NCBI GenBank assembly: GCA_038210495.1
Contig: JBBQWR010000055.1
Coordinates: forward strand, 1-30,530
Source of the DNA: JBBQWR01 sp038210495
GTDB taxonomy: Bacteria > Planctomycetota > Planctomycetia > Pirellulales > DATAWG01
Length of the DNA stretch: 30,530 nt
Direction of reading: 5' to 3'
Below the pieces are notes generated by a model, which worked only from the letters and a program-made list of their open reading frames with translations, was not told the DNA's origin and did not search any database. This document shows, one piece after another, positions 16,553 to 25,237 of this stretch. The position numbers and the translations under genes are program-made. The stretch's first letter is position 1; every line of letters starts with the position of its first letter.

Positions 16553-16627
16553 CATAGAGCCGCGCACGCAGTAAGCGATGGCGATCGCTGCTTCCCGCAA
16601 CCGGCTTACTTCGTGCGCGGCTCTATG
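16553..16627. repeat. Long hairpin between der and the glycosylase gene, with nested inner palindrome
   Basis: The left arm 16553-16576 (starting CATAGAGCCGCGCACG) and the right arm 16604-16627 pair over 24 bases with one mismatch. The loop is 27 bases. Part of it forms a second small hairpin: AGCGAT at 16575-16580 pairs with ATCGCT at 16585-16590. Outside the arms both sides carry a GGCGCCGAG-like word, so partial symmetry goes further. It sits in the 339-base gap between the divergent der and glycosylase genes. It could be a miniature inverted-repeat element, a REP-like sequence or an RNA structure in a leader. It lacks a U-tract. Confidence 0.7.
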
Positions 16628-16727
16628 TTGTGCTCGGCGCCCGGCTCTAGCTGGTATGCGCGGATCGCGAGTCATGCAATAATGCTTTGCTTTGACGCCA
16701 GAATCCGCATTTGATGGAGCGAGAACG

Positions 16728-17549
16728 ATGGCCGATCAGGGCCGGGATGCCCGCCGAGCGCTACAGCGACTAGAAAGCTTGGAGCGCGCCGGGGTAACGC
16801 ACTTACCGAAGTCGCACGGGATAAAACAAAAGCCGGCTGCCGTGTCGACTTCGTCCAGCGGCGTCTCGTCGGTCGGGGTCTCGTCCGCCGTGGTCTCCTC
16901 TGCCGGCGTCTCGTCGGTCGCGGTCCCGATCGCCGCCGTCAGCGCCGTACTGAGCGATCCGCCGCCGCAGATCATTCCGGCCACCGAACGTCCCAAATTG
17001 CTGGAGATCATCCGCGACCAGGTCGCCGGCTGCACCCGCTGCTCCGAATTGGCCGCGACCCGCACGCAAACGGTTTTCGGCGTTGGGAATCCCAATGCCC
17101 GCCTGATGCTGATTGGCGAAGCGCCGGGCGCCGATGAAGACCGCACGGGCGAGCCGTTCGTCGGCCGGGCCGGCCAACTGCTCACCAAGATCATCGAAGC
17201 CTGCCAACTCACACGCGAAGAAGTTTTCATCGCCAACGTGCTCAAATGCCGACCGCCCGACAATCGCCCTCCGGCGCCGGACGAAGTCGCGAACTGCCGC
17301 GGTTACCTGGAGCGGCAGATCGCCGTCATCCAACCCGAGTATATTTGCTGCCTGGGCACGTTTGCCTCGCAAGGACTGCTCTCGACCGACGTCACGATCG
17401 GTCAGTTGCGGGGCAAGTTCCACGATTACAAAGGCATCCCCGTCATGTGCACATACCACCCATCGTATCTGCTCCGCAACCCGGCGGCGAAGCGGCATGT
17501 GTGGGACGACATGAAGTCGCTGATGAAGCGAATGGGGGTGGAGTTGTAA
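16728..17549 (+). CDS. Family-4 uracil-DNA glycosylase (iron-sulfur type)
   Basis: This enzyme removes uracil from DNA, the first step of base-excision repair. The product has 273 residues from the ATG at 16728, which has GGAG at good spacing; an upstream TTG at 16692 is less likely. Residues 1-90 are an extension with a low-complexity stretch of repeated VSS/GVSS words (44-66). The catalytic domain (92-273) has four cysteines spaced for a 4Fe-4S cluster (C102, C105, C174, C190). It also has the GEAPGADED motif (130-138) and HPSYLLRNPAAK (244-255). These are the marks of family 4. The gene converges on the kinase gene with only 16 bases between the stops. Confidence 0.93.
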   Translation: MADQGRDARRALQRLESLERAGVTHLPKSHGIKQKPAAVSTSSSGVSSVGVSSAVVSSAGVSSVAVPIAAVSAVLSDPPPQIIPATERPKLLEIIRDQVAGCTRCSELAATRTQTVFGVGNPNARLMLIGEAPGADEDRTGEPFVGRAGQLLTKIIEACQLTREEVFIANVLKCRPPDNRPPAPDEVANCRGYLERQIAVIQPEYICCLGTFASQGLLSTDVTIGQLRGKFHDYKGIPVMCTYHPSYLLRNPAAKRHVWDDMKSLMKRMGVEL

Positions 17550-17565
17550 AGAAATTTGGCGATGC

Positions 17566-19026
17566 TCAAGCGGTCGTCGTCGCGGCCGGCGCGGCCAGCA
17601 ACCGACTCAGCGTCTCGATCAACTCCGGCACTTTGATCGGGCTGTTGATGACGACGCGGTGCGCCGCCAGCTTCGCTTGAGCCGCCCAATCCTGATGTTT
17701 GGCCGCCAGCAGCAGCACGGCCGGGATCTTGGACGTGATCGTGTTGGCGCCGAAATCGTTGAACGCCTGCAGCGCCGACTCGCCGAGCGTGCCCGTGCTG
17801 AATAACACGCACTCGGCCGCGGTTTGGTTTCCGGGCGTCCACTGCATCGGGCGCTGCGGGTCGGCGGTGACGAGCACGCGGAAACCGTTCTTTTTGAGTT
17901 GATCGCGAAGCACGTCCTGCAATTTAGCGTTCGACTCCACGAGCATCAGGGTCCGCTGTTTGCTGTTGAGCGTCAGCGAGTTCAGGCTGCTCAAATCGTT
18001 TCCTTCCTCCAGACGCTTTTGGACAGCCAATAAATCGGCCAGCATCTCGCCCGGCATTTGATAGCGTTGCCGGGGGTCGAGTTCCATCGCGCGTTCGGCG
18101 ATCGCCAAAACCGGTCCGGGCATATCGGGGCAATATTTTTTTAGCGGCACGACTTCCAGAAATCGGCTCTTATTGGCCCTCAGAATGCGATCGCGAGTTT
18201 CCTCAAGCGCCGGATAGCCCGACAGCATCTGATAAAAAATGCAGCCGGCGAAATAGACGTCGCTCTTGATGTCGCCATTGACCATGCCGCTGGCCCGTTC
18301 GAGCGCCATATAGTCGAGGGTTCGCGGGTTTTCGATTCCCGCCAGGGCCTCGTCGCTCGATTCCGGATCGACACCGGCCAATCCGAAATCGACCAGCTTG
18401 GCCGTTCCGCTGCTGGAGACGAGAACGTTGGAGGACTTCATGTCGCGGTGGGAAATACCCCGCTTGGCGGCGTAATCTAGCCCGCGCATGATGTCGGACA
18501 TGAGCCGCACGGCGTCGATCAATTCCAGCCGGCGGCGCACTTTGAGAAATTCGCGCAGGCTTTGCCCCTCGACGAATTCCATGACGATGTATTGATTGGC
18601 TCGTTCGGCGCCGACTTCGTGGATACCCACGATGTTGTTGTGCCGCAGCGTGAGGCCGACCTCGGCCTCTTGACGAAACTGCTCGCATTTTTTCGGGTCG
18701 GCGACGAACCGTTGCCGCAGCACCTTGACGCCGAAGATCTGGCCCGACTCTTGATGAACCGAGCGATAAACGCGAGCGAACGTGCCGGCGCCCACTTGGT
18801 ATAGAATCTTGTACCGGCCGTAAAAAAAACCGGTGCGGTCCCCCCGCAGCAACCGCTCCATTTGATAGGGCGTCATCAAGCCGCGGCGGAGCAATAGCTG
18901 CTGAAATTCGGCCGACTCGACGTGCCGGCCGGTGATCTCACCTCGAACTTCCCGGAGGCTTTTGTCGTCCAGCAATTCCAGCTCGAACGCTCGCTGAGCG
19001 ATCTCTTCAGCAGATAGTTCGGCCAT
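17566..19026 (-). CDS. Ser/Thr protein kinase with degenerate receiver-like C-terminal domain
   Basis: This is a 486-residue kinase without a transmembrane segment. Residues 1-68 are a leader seen in many planctomycete kinases (LLLRRGLMTPYQMERLLRG). The kinase domain spans about 72-340: glycine loop QVGAGTFARVY, K101, E120, HRDMKSSN (193-200) and DFG (213-215), with ALE in place of APE. All catalytic residues are present. Residues 357-477 look like a response-regulator receiver fold (RTLMLVESNAKLQDVLRDQL, then PAVLLLAAK). The acidic pair is E364-S365, the phospho-aspartate position is serine, and the conserved lysine before proline is also serine, so it should not be phosphorylated in the usual way. 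The substrate is unknown. Confidence 0.9.
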   Translation of the reverse strand: MAELSAEEIAQRAFELELLDDKSLREVRGEITGRHVESAEFQQLLLRRGLMTPYQMERLLRGDRTGFFYGRYKILYQVGAGTFARVYRSVHQESGQIFGVKVLRQRFVADPKKCEQFRQEAEVGLTLRHNNIVGIHEVGAERANQYIVMEFVEGQSLREFLKVRRRLELIDAVRLMSDIMRGLDYAAKRGISHRDMKSSNVLVSSSGTAKLVDFGLAGVDPESSDEALAGIENPRTLDYMALERASGMVNGDIKSDVYFAGCIFYQMLSGYPALEETRDRILRANKSRFLEVVPLKKYCPDMPGPVLAIAERAMELDPRQRYQMPGEMLADLLAVQKRLEEGNDLSSLNSLTLNSKQRTLMLVESNAKLQDVLRDQLKKNGFRVLVTADPQRPMQWTPGNQTAAECVLFSTGTLGESALQAFNDFGANTITSKIPAVLLLAAKHQDWAAQAKLAAHRVVINSPIKVPELIETLSRLLAAPAATTTA

Positions 19027-19189
19027 GAAAATGCATGCGGGAAGGAAAACGACAAACTCGGCTCATGTCATCCTAACGGAGACGGTGGACTCCCTCAATC
19101 GGCCCGCGCGGAGTGCGCCGGCACGGGAGTGGAGGCGGCGCGGCGGGATGCCGTCGCTATGACTAAAGCGGCGATAGCGCGCCGTTGGC

Positions 19190-19471
19190 TCAGGTCTCCT
19201 CGACCTTGCGACGAAAATCGTCTCGCTCGCGGCGGGTGGCTTCGAGGTCGAACATGAGATACTTCATGTCCAATCGCAGTTGGCTGAGCGCGTCTTGCAC
19301 GAGGGCCAAGATGCGGCGACGGCGCTTCGTGCTGTCGATAACGCGATCGAAAATGGGTTCGACTCGGGTGCGACACTCCAGGGGCAACTGATTCAATACG
19401 GCGCCCAGCTCGACCAAGTCGACCGGCAGTTCTTCCGTGTTGGCTTTTAGGACGCGGCTCGGATTACTCAT
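19190..19471 (-). CDS. Small helical protein of unknown function
   Basis: The product has 93 residues from the ATG at 19471, which has GGAG about eight bases upstream. The frame runs 20 codons further to 19531, but that part has no clear ribosome site. The sequence is charged and mostly helical (VDLVELGAVLNQLPLECRTR, then a run of basic residues, then LRLDMKYLMFDLEATRRER). A coiled coil is likely over the last 40 residues. I do not recognise the family. It is on the kinase strand, 163 bases upstream of the kinase, so the two could be co-transcribed, but the gap is large for a tight operon. Confidence 0.65.
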   Translation of the reverse strand: MSNPSRVLKANTEELPVDLVELGAVLNQLPLECRTRVEPIFDRVIDSTKRRRRILALVQDALSQLRLDMKYLMFDLEATRRERDDFRRKVEET

Positions 19472-19778
19472 GGTGGCGACTCCAAGGGGTGAGGATGATT
19501 CCCTTAGAGCAGCCGCTATGCCAAGTTGCAAGCGCCGCCGAATCGTGCGTCACAAGCTCTTGAAGCATAACGGCTTAGCAAATCGTTGGCCCGTCGCCAC
19601 CGCGTTATCACCCGTTGTCAAATCTCCACCGGCTGATCTGGCCGAGTGGCATAAATCCTGATACAAGAGCCACTTACGTTGCCGATGCGACTTTAGTCAG
19701 CATTGAATCATCGTTGCAATTCGACAACATCCCAGTCGATGATTCGATTGCTGGCGCCTCGGGTAGATCGGTCCCACG

Positions 19779-22670
19779 ATGGTCCTGCTGAAGCTGGTTT
19801 CCGCAAGGAGGCAGAAACCGATTTCTAGATTCCGCTGGCCGTTTTCCGCGATGCTCTGCACGTCGGCAATGTTGGTGATTGCCGGTTGGTGTGACGCTGC
19901 GCGCGGCGACCCGCCGTGGCGAGAAGAGTTCGAGGGGCCCACCGTTTCCTGGCGGCAGGCCGGTAGCGACATGAGTTATCGGCTCGAGGCTCAGGCCCGA
20001 GTTCGAGGCGCCGCCCACGCCGGTCAGGGCAGCGAGCAAATTCGGGTCAGCGGCTCGAACGGGTTTGCGATCTATTTTGGCCACGCGATTCCGCCGGCCC
20101 GCGTCACGGCCGAACTGGCCGCCAGCGTGTGGATCAAAGCGGATCGGCCTGGTCTCCAAATTCTCGGGCGTGTCGTGTTGCCGCATTTGATCGATCCAAA
20201 AACTCAGCAGCCGGCCACCGTGCTGATCCGCAGCGACAAACTTTATTCCCAGGTCGGCGTGTGGGAGCAGTTGCGACTGGAAAACGCCAACAAACTGTTT
20301 GAAGCGCAAGTTCGCGTCCTACAACGGCAACTGGCTCGCGAGATCGATCCGCGCGAGGCGTATTTGGATCAGGTGTGGCTGAACGTATATGGCGGGCCCG
20401 GCGCAACCAGCGTGCTGATCGACGATCTCGAAGTCAGCGGAATCGTTTCGCCAGTGCAGACGCCCCGCGCGGCGCCGGCGGAAATTTCGCAGCCAGGGCC
20501 CGCAACCAACAACGCACCCGAAGATCCATTTACACACCGGCCCGTTTCAGAAACGCCTGCCAATTCAACCGGCTATATTCCCACGACCAACGCGGCCGGA
20601 AGACCCGAAGCGTCGTTGGGCGCCGGGCGACTGCCGCGCGAAGTACGGCTCGATCAGTCCGTGCTGTTGGTCGATGGCCGACCATTTTTTCCTCGCATGT
20701 TACGATATCACGGCGAATCGCTGGCGTTCTTGGCCAAGGCCGGATTCAATACAATCCGTCTGAGTCAGCCGCCCGCGCCGGAGTTGCTGGCCGAGGCGGA
20801 TCGGCTGGGGATGTGGATCGTCTGTCCGCCGCCGCCAGAATTCACGCGAGAAGCTCCTCCAGGCTCGCTGGTCGATGTCGGCCCAAATTACGATTCGGTG
20901 CTCGCGTGGCATCTGGGAGACGGATTGGCCACGCAAGATTTGGCGCCGACTGTCGCGGCCGCGAATCAACTTCGAGCCACGGATCAACGTCGCAAACGGC
21001 CGATCATCTGCGCGCCGGAAACGGATCTGTGGTCGTACACGCGTGGGCAGCATATCGATCTGCTTTCGATCGGCCGCGCGCCGCTTGGGACCACGTTCGA
21101 ACTAACGGAATACGCCAGTTGGCTCCGCGAACGCCCGCGGCTTGCGCATCCCGGCACGCCTTTCTGGTCGACCGTGCAAACGCAGTTGGCGCCCGCCGTC
21201 CGCGATCAGCAATTGCTATTCGGTCAGCCACCACCGGCCGTCGACGCCGACGTGCAATCGATCCGCCTGCTGACCTACGCGGCGCTGGCGGCCGGGGCTC
21301 GCGGGATCGAGTTCCGTTCGGAAACGTCGTTGGAAAATTCGCGCCCCACGCAGTTGTTGCAATTGGCCTTGCTGAACCAAGAGCTAGAACTCGCCGAGCC
21401 CTGGGCGGCGATCGGCAGCTATGTGACGACGCTCACGGCGAGCGACGCGCTGATCACGGGCGCCGTGCTGCAGACCGACAAGGCCCGGTTGATATTGCCG
21501 ATGAGGCTCGCGGCCGGTTCGCAGTTCGTGCCCAAACCGGCCGCGGCCAGTGAAATCACGATTACGATTCCGGGGGCGCCCGAGGCCCACAATGTTTACG
21601 AACTGTCGCCGGCCGGCTTGCAGCCTTTGAAGCATCGCCGCGTGACCGGTGGAGTGCAAATCACGCTCGAGGATTTTCAGCTTTCGTCGCTATTGCTCAT
21701 GACGCCCGATCCGGCGATTACCAGCGCGATCGCCAAGCGGGTGGCGCAGATGACCGAACGAGCGGCCGACTTACAGCGCGAGTTGACCGCGCGCACGCTG
21801 GCCGAGGTGGAAGCCGTGGACGCACGGATGCCACGCACTCCGCTCGAAACGACGCTCGGCGGCAATCTACTGACAAAGGCCAAGACCGATCTGGCCGAAG
21901 CCGACAAAGCGCTCGCCGCCAACGATCGCGGCGCCGCATTCGTCGCCGCTCGCCGGGCGATGGGGCCACTCGAACAATTCAAACGGCTCCGCTGGGAGCA
22001 GGCCGTTCAAGGACAGAATTCCCTCGCCACCAGTCCCTTCGTCGCCAGTTTCGAAACGCTGCCCAACCAGCTTCAACTCGCCGACAAACTGCGGTTCGTC
22101 GGGCCGGGCACAAATCGATTGGCCGCCGGCGATTGCGAAAATCTTTCGACGATGATGCAACAAGGCTGGCGGCACTTCGAGCATCCGCAGACGTCGCTCC
22201 GCACGATCGTCGAACTGTCGCCCAAGGAGCCACACGCAGGCAGGTTCAGTCTGCACATGGCCGTGCGCCCGACCGACCCGGAAAATCCGCCCGGCTTGGT
22301 CGAAACGGCGCCGGTGTGGATCACCTCGGCGCCGGTTATGGCACAGGCTCGAGAGTTGCTCGCGATCCGGGGCTGGATCCGCGTGCCGACGCCGATCGCC
22401 GGCAGTCCCGACGGGCTGTTGATCGTGGATTCGCTCACCGGCGAATCGCTCGCCGAACGCGCGCCGCATACCAAAGGCTGGCGCGAATTCATGCTCTATC
22501 GGGTCGCGCCGCGCGACGGACCGGTCACGGTCACATTCGCCCTCACCGGCCTGGGCGAAGCGTGGATCGACGACGTGACGATCAGCTCGATCTCACGGCT
22601 CACGGGCGTGGAACTCGGCCAAAAACCATCGCTCCAGCCGATCAACGCGCCGCGTGGCATCCGCCGGTAG
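19779..22670 (+). CDS. Large secreted glycosidase-like protein of planctomycete type
   Basis: This 963-residue predicted exported protein has a basic N-terminus, a hydrophobic stretch at about 24-36 and a likely cleavage near 42 (CDAARGDPPW). Residues 45-220 look like a beta-sandwich carbohydrate-binding-type domain ending in IDDLEVSG. After a proline-rich linker, residues 285-520 resemble the TIM barrel of retaining glycosidases (LLVDGRPFFPRMLRYHGE, then AKAGFNTIRLS and WHLGDG). I cannot point to a certain pair of catalytic acids. A helical region follows at about 650-740. A second sandwich-like domain ends with IDDVTISSISR. Both sandwich domains end in the same IDDxxxS pattern. The substrate is unknown and no CAZy family is assigned. 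It is divergent from the small helical gene. Confidence 0.75.
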   Translation: MVLLKLVSARRQKPISRFRWPFSAMLCTSAMLVIAGWCDAARGDPPWREEFEGPTVSWRQAGSDMSYRLEAQARVRGAAHAGQGSEQIRVSGSNGFAIYFGHAIPPARVTAELAASVWIKADRPGLQILGRVVLPHLIDPKTQQPATVLIRSDKLYSQVGVWEQLRLENANKLFEAQVRVLQRQLAREIDPREAYLDQVWLNVYGGPGATSVLIDDLEVSGIVSPVQTPRAAPAEISQPGPATNNAPEDPFTHRPVSETPANSTGYIPTTNAAGRPEASLGAGRLPREVRLDQSVLLVDGRPFFPRMLRYHGESLAFLAKAGFNTIRLSQPPAPELLAEADRLGMWIVCPPPPEFTREAPPGSLVDVGPNYDSVLAWHLGDGLATQDLAPTVAAANQLRATDQRRKRPIICAPETDLWSYTRGQHIDLLSIGRAPLGTTFELTEYASWLRERPRLAHPGTPFWSTVQTQLAPAVRDQQLLFGQPPPAVDADVQSIRLLTYAALAAGARGIEFRSETSLENSRPTQLLQLALLNQELELAEPWAAIGSYVTTLTASDALITGAVLQTDKARLILPMRLAAGSQFVPKPAAASEITITIPGAPEAHNVYELSPAGLQPLKHRRVTGGVQITLEDFQLSSLLLMTPDPAITSAIAKRVAQMTERAADLQRELTARTLAEVEAVDARMPRTPLETTLGGNLLTKAKTDLAEADKALAANDRGAAFVAARRAMGPLEQFKRLRWEQAVQGQNSLATSPFVASFETLPNQLQLADKLRFVGPGTNRLAAGDCENLSTMMQQGWRHFEHPQTSLRTIVELSPKEPHAGRFSLHMAVRPTDPENPPGLVETAPVWITSAPVMAQARELLAIRGWIRVPTPIAGSPDGLLIVDSLTGESLAERAPHTKGWREFMLYRVAPRDGPVTVTFALTGLGEAWIDDVTISSISRLTGVELGQKPSLQPINAPRGIRR

Positions 22671-22931
22671 TTGGGACGGACGGGAGCCGTATGAACCGAA
22701 CAGCGACTGCCAAGTCACCGGAATAGCCGGCGGCGAGACGCGTCCTCGCCGCAGTTCCCGAGGGCCGCTCTTTTGTCGAGAAATGTTCCCGGCGATTCGA
22801 GCTGATACATCGCGCTGCCGACGATTGACAGCGGCGGCGCCCTTCTACCATACTTCCGGGCAATCTCCGCTTGTCAGGCCTTGGCGGGCGCGCATGAACG
22901 TGGATCGGTCCTGATTTCGACGGAAAAAAAG

Positions 22932-23255
22932 ATGCTCCAAATCGCCATTGACGCCGCGGTGCTGATCGGCCTGATCAAATCCATCAGCGACGACGACGTC
23001 AATATCTTGACGGCTTGCCTGATCGCGCTCGGGGCGGCGATTGGAGTGAATTTCCTCGTGCTGCTGCTTGTGCCCGTGCTCGGAGCGTGGGTCGGCCTAT
23101 TGGCGGCCGCGAGCATCGTCGGACTGCTCGTGGGCGTTGCGATCTCAGCGCTTTTCGGTTCCGAGATAAAACGATCGTTCACCGTCGGCGGCGTCTTCGT
23201 GCTCGTGCATATCTTGGTGGCAATCTGCTTTTTCCTGCTATTTCGTCGCGCGTAG
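22932..23255 (+). CDS. Small multipass membrane protein
   Basis: The product has 107 residues from the ATG at 22932, preceded by a purine-rich GGAAAAAAAG. A start at 22881 is possible, but adds 17 hydrophilic residues. There are three clear hydrophobic segments at about 23-45, 47-69 and 83-103. The short charged loop GSEIKRS lies between the last two, and the protein ends in FRRA. The first 20 residues (IDAAVLIGLIKSISDDDVN) are mixed. I do not recognise a family. It lies between two plus-strand genes with gaps of about 260 bases on each side, so it is probably a single-gene unit. Confidence 0.65.
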   Translation: MLQIAIDAAVLIGLIKSISDDDVNILTACLIALGAAIGVNFLVLLLVPVLGAWVGLLAAASIVGLLVGVAISALFGSEIKRSFTVGGVFVLVHILVAICFFLLFRRA

Positions 23256-23292
23256 CCACGTCGCCAACGCGAATCGAACGCTGGCGACACTT

Positions 23293-23324
23293 AGTCAACG
23301 AGTCAACGAGTCAACGAGTCGGCG
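23293..23324 (+). repeat. Short tandem repeat, unit AGTCAACG
   Basis: Three perfect 8-base units at 23293-23316 are followed by a fourth diverged unit (AGTCGGCG). The repeat lies in the gap before the Tat-signal oxidoreductase, about 200 bases upstream of its start. It is too short to assign a role. Confidence 0.6.
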
Positions 23325-23524
23325 GCTTCGGCGCGATCGTGCGGGTATTGTTCGGCAGGACCATGGAATACATCGGCGCCTGTTTGGCGCGGGGCGGAGC
23401 CGCTCGATAAAAAGTCATTGTTTCCTGGACACGAAGGAAAGCGGCTATTAGGCTGACAGCAAGAACATTGCTGTTCGATCTCTGTCCAGCCCCACGCCAA
23501 ACTATCCCCCGACGAGCGAATACG

Positions 23525-24898
23525 ATGCCCCACCCTTCCCCTCGGTCTGCCGCGTCGCGGCGTGAGTTTCTAAGAAATAGCGGCAAGGCGGCTGCGGTTA
23601 CGGCCCTGGCCGGCATGGTCGTTCCCAAAGTCCATGCCGCCGAGGACAACACGATTCGGGTCGTGCTGGTCGGCTGCGGTGGTCGAGGAGGCGGCGCGGC
23701 GGCCGACGCACTGGGCGTCAAAGGCACGCCCATCAAGCTCGTGGCCCTGGCCGATGTGTTCGAGGACCGCTTGAGCGCCACGCATCGCACGCTGCAACGA
23801 ACCTTCGGCGATCGCGTCGATGTGCCCAAGGACCGCCAGTTCATCGGGTTCGACGCTTACAAGAAAGCGATGGACTGCCTGAAGCCGGGCGATATCGCGA
23901 TCTTCGCCACGCCGCTGGCCTTTCGCTGGGTGCATTTCACCTACGCGATCGAAAAGGGACTGAACGTCTTCATGGAGAAGCCGCTGACGGCCGATGGCCC
24001 CACCTCTCGCAAGATGCTCGCGCTCGGCGAGCAAGCCACGGCCAAAAACTTGAAGGTCGGCGTAGGGCTCATGTCTCGCCACAGCCGGGCCATGCAACAA
24101 CTGGCCGACCGCGTTCACGGCGGCGAGATCGGCGACATCATCTTGATGCGCGGCTACCGAATGCACGGTCCGCTCGCGTCGTTTCGGTCGCGCCGCAAGC
24201 CGGCTGACAAGTCCGAGGTGGCCTTCCAGATCCAAAATTTCCACAGCTTCCTCTGGGCCAGCGGCGGCTGCTTCAGCGATTTCAACATCCATCTGATCGA
24301 CCAATGCTGCTGGATGAAAAACGGCTGGCCCGTGCAGGCCCAAGCGATCGGCGGGCGGCATTATCGGGGTGATTTCATCGATCAGAATTTCGACACCTAC
24401 GGCGTCGAATACACGTTCGCCGACAACAGCCGGTTTTTCATGGATGGCCGCTGCATGGATGGTTGCGCGCAAATCTACAACAGCAATCTGCACGGCACGA
24501 AAGGGACGGCCGTGATTTCGCACAATGGCGACATCGGCCTGCCGTCGGCGATCTACAAGGGCCTCGGCACGACGGACCTGGCCTGGGAATCCAAGCCGGG
24601 CCCGGACGAGCGAAATCCGTATCAAAACGAATGGAACGACTTGGTCGCGGCGATCAAGGAAAACAAGCCCTACAACGAAGTGAAGCGGGGCGTCGAAGCG
24701 AGTCTGACGACGTCGATGGGTCGAATGGCCGCCCACACTGGGCAGATCATCACGCTGGATCAGATGCTGAACTCAAAGCACGAGTTCGCCCCCACTGTCG
24801 ACAAACTCACGATGGAGGGCCCGGCGCCGGTCATGCCCGACGCAAACGGCGAGTACCCCGTGCCGAAGCCGGGGATCGTGACGCAGCGCGAGTATTAG
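23525..24898 (+). CDS. Tat-exported Gfo/Idh/MocA family oxidoreductase
   Basis: The product has 457 residues from the ATG at 23525. A longer frame begins at 23468, but the shorter start places the twin-arginine signal correctly: SRREFLRNSGKAAAVTALAG, ending near VHAAE. The cofactor motif VLVGCGGRGGG follows directly after the signal. EKPLTADGP is the conserved lysine motif, and GGCFSDFNIHLIDQCCW carries the histidine-aspartate pair. Long Tat-signal members of this family are very numerous in planctomycetes and are thought to oxidise sugars in the periplasm with a tightly bound cofactor exported in the folded state. The substrate is unknown. There is no obvious operon partner. Confidence 0.92.
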   Translation: MPHPSPRSAASRREFLRNSGKAAAVTALAGMVVPKVHAAEDNTIRVVLVGCGGRGGGAAADALGVKGTPIKLVALADVFEDRLSATHRTLQRTFGDRVDVPKDRQFIGFDAYKKAMDCLKPGDIAIFATPLAFRWVHFTYAIEKGLNVFMEKPLTADGPTSRKMLALGEQATAKNLKVGVGLMSRHSRAMQQLADRVHGGEIGDIILMRGYRMHGPLASFRSRRKPADKSEVAFQIQNFHSFLWASGGCFSDFNIHLIDQCCWMKNGWPVQAQAIGGRHYRGDFIDQNFDTYGVEYTFADNSRFFMDGRCMDGCAQIYNSNLHGTKGTAVISHNGDIGLPSAIYKGLGTTDLAWESKPGPDERNPYQNEWNDLVAAIKENKPYNEVKRGVEASLTTSMGRMAAHTGQIITLDQMLNSKHEFAPTVDKLTMEGPAPVMPDANGEYPVPKPGIVTQREY

Positions 24899-24954
24899 GC
24901 GGAGGCGGCTGCGAAGAAACGTGCCGGGCCTGCGAATTTTCGCACGGCGGCTGT

Positions 24955-25119
24955 TCATGCCGAAAAGTGAACGGCGCCATCGAGCGACCAATTCCCCGGA
25001 AGCTTGAGTTCGCCTGCTTGAATCCGGCGCCACTGCGAGGGCGTCACATCCAGCACGAACAATCTGTGGGCCGCATCCGTCCGGTCGCCGATGAGATGAT
25101 TGATTTCGACGAACTGCAT
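24955..25119 (-). CDS. Possible small protein (54 residues), or the tail of a broken gene
   Basis: This minus-strand frame starts with MQFVEINHLIGDRTDAAHRL, contains VTPSQWRRIQ and ends LPGNWSLDGAVHF before a TGA at 24955. Its composition looks protein-like and its codon use fits the surroundings, unlike the random frames here. The frame stays open for more than 30 codons upstream of the ATG, so it may be the end of a longer gene cut by the nearby rearrangement. No ribosome site is evident at 25119. I do not recognise the family. Apart from this frame, the 339 bases between the Tat-signal oxidoreductase and the transposase remnant hold nothing I can identify. Confidence 0.4.
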   Translation of the reverse strand: MQFVEINHLIGDRTDAAHRLFVLDVTPSQWRRIQAGELKLPGNWSLDGAVHFSA

Positions 25120-25237
25120 CCCGTGGTAGCGTCCGTCAAGATGCGCACATTGAAAAATAGGTAGGCTTAGGTTGGCAGTGAGTCCTCGTTGTCTTCGTCT
25201 GTCTGCTTCCCCTCGGGGGGAAGGCCGGTTGTGATGA

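Noticed and set aside
15324..16574. Plus-strand frame of 416 codons opposite der
   Set aside because: It is an antisense shadow of Der, and it also runs into the intergenic hairpin.
20375..21553. Plus-strand frame of 392 codons inside the secreted glycosidase-like gene
   Set aside because: It is an arginine- and alanine-rich out-of-frame reading of a better-supported gene with a signal peptide.
23293..23324. Tandem AGTCAACG units considered as a CRISPR or iteron array
   Set aside because: Units are 8 bases with no spacers and only three perfect copies. No cas or replication gene is nearby.
23570..24736. Minus-strand frame of 388 codons opposite the Tat-signal oxidoreductase
   Set aside because: It is a shadow of a strongly recognised gene, with no motif and no ribosome site.
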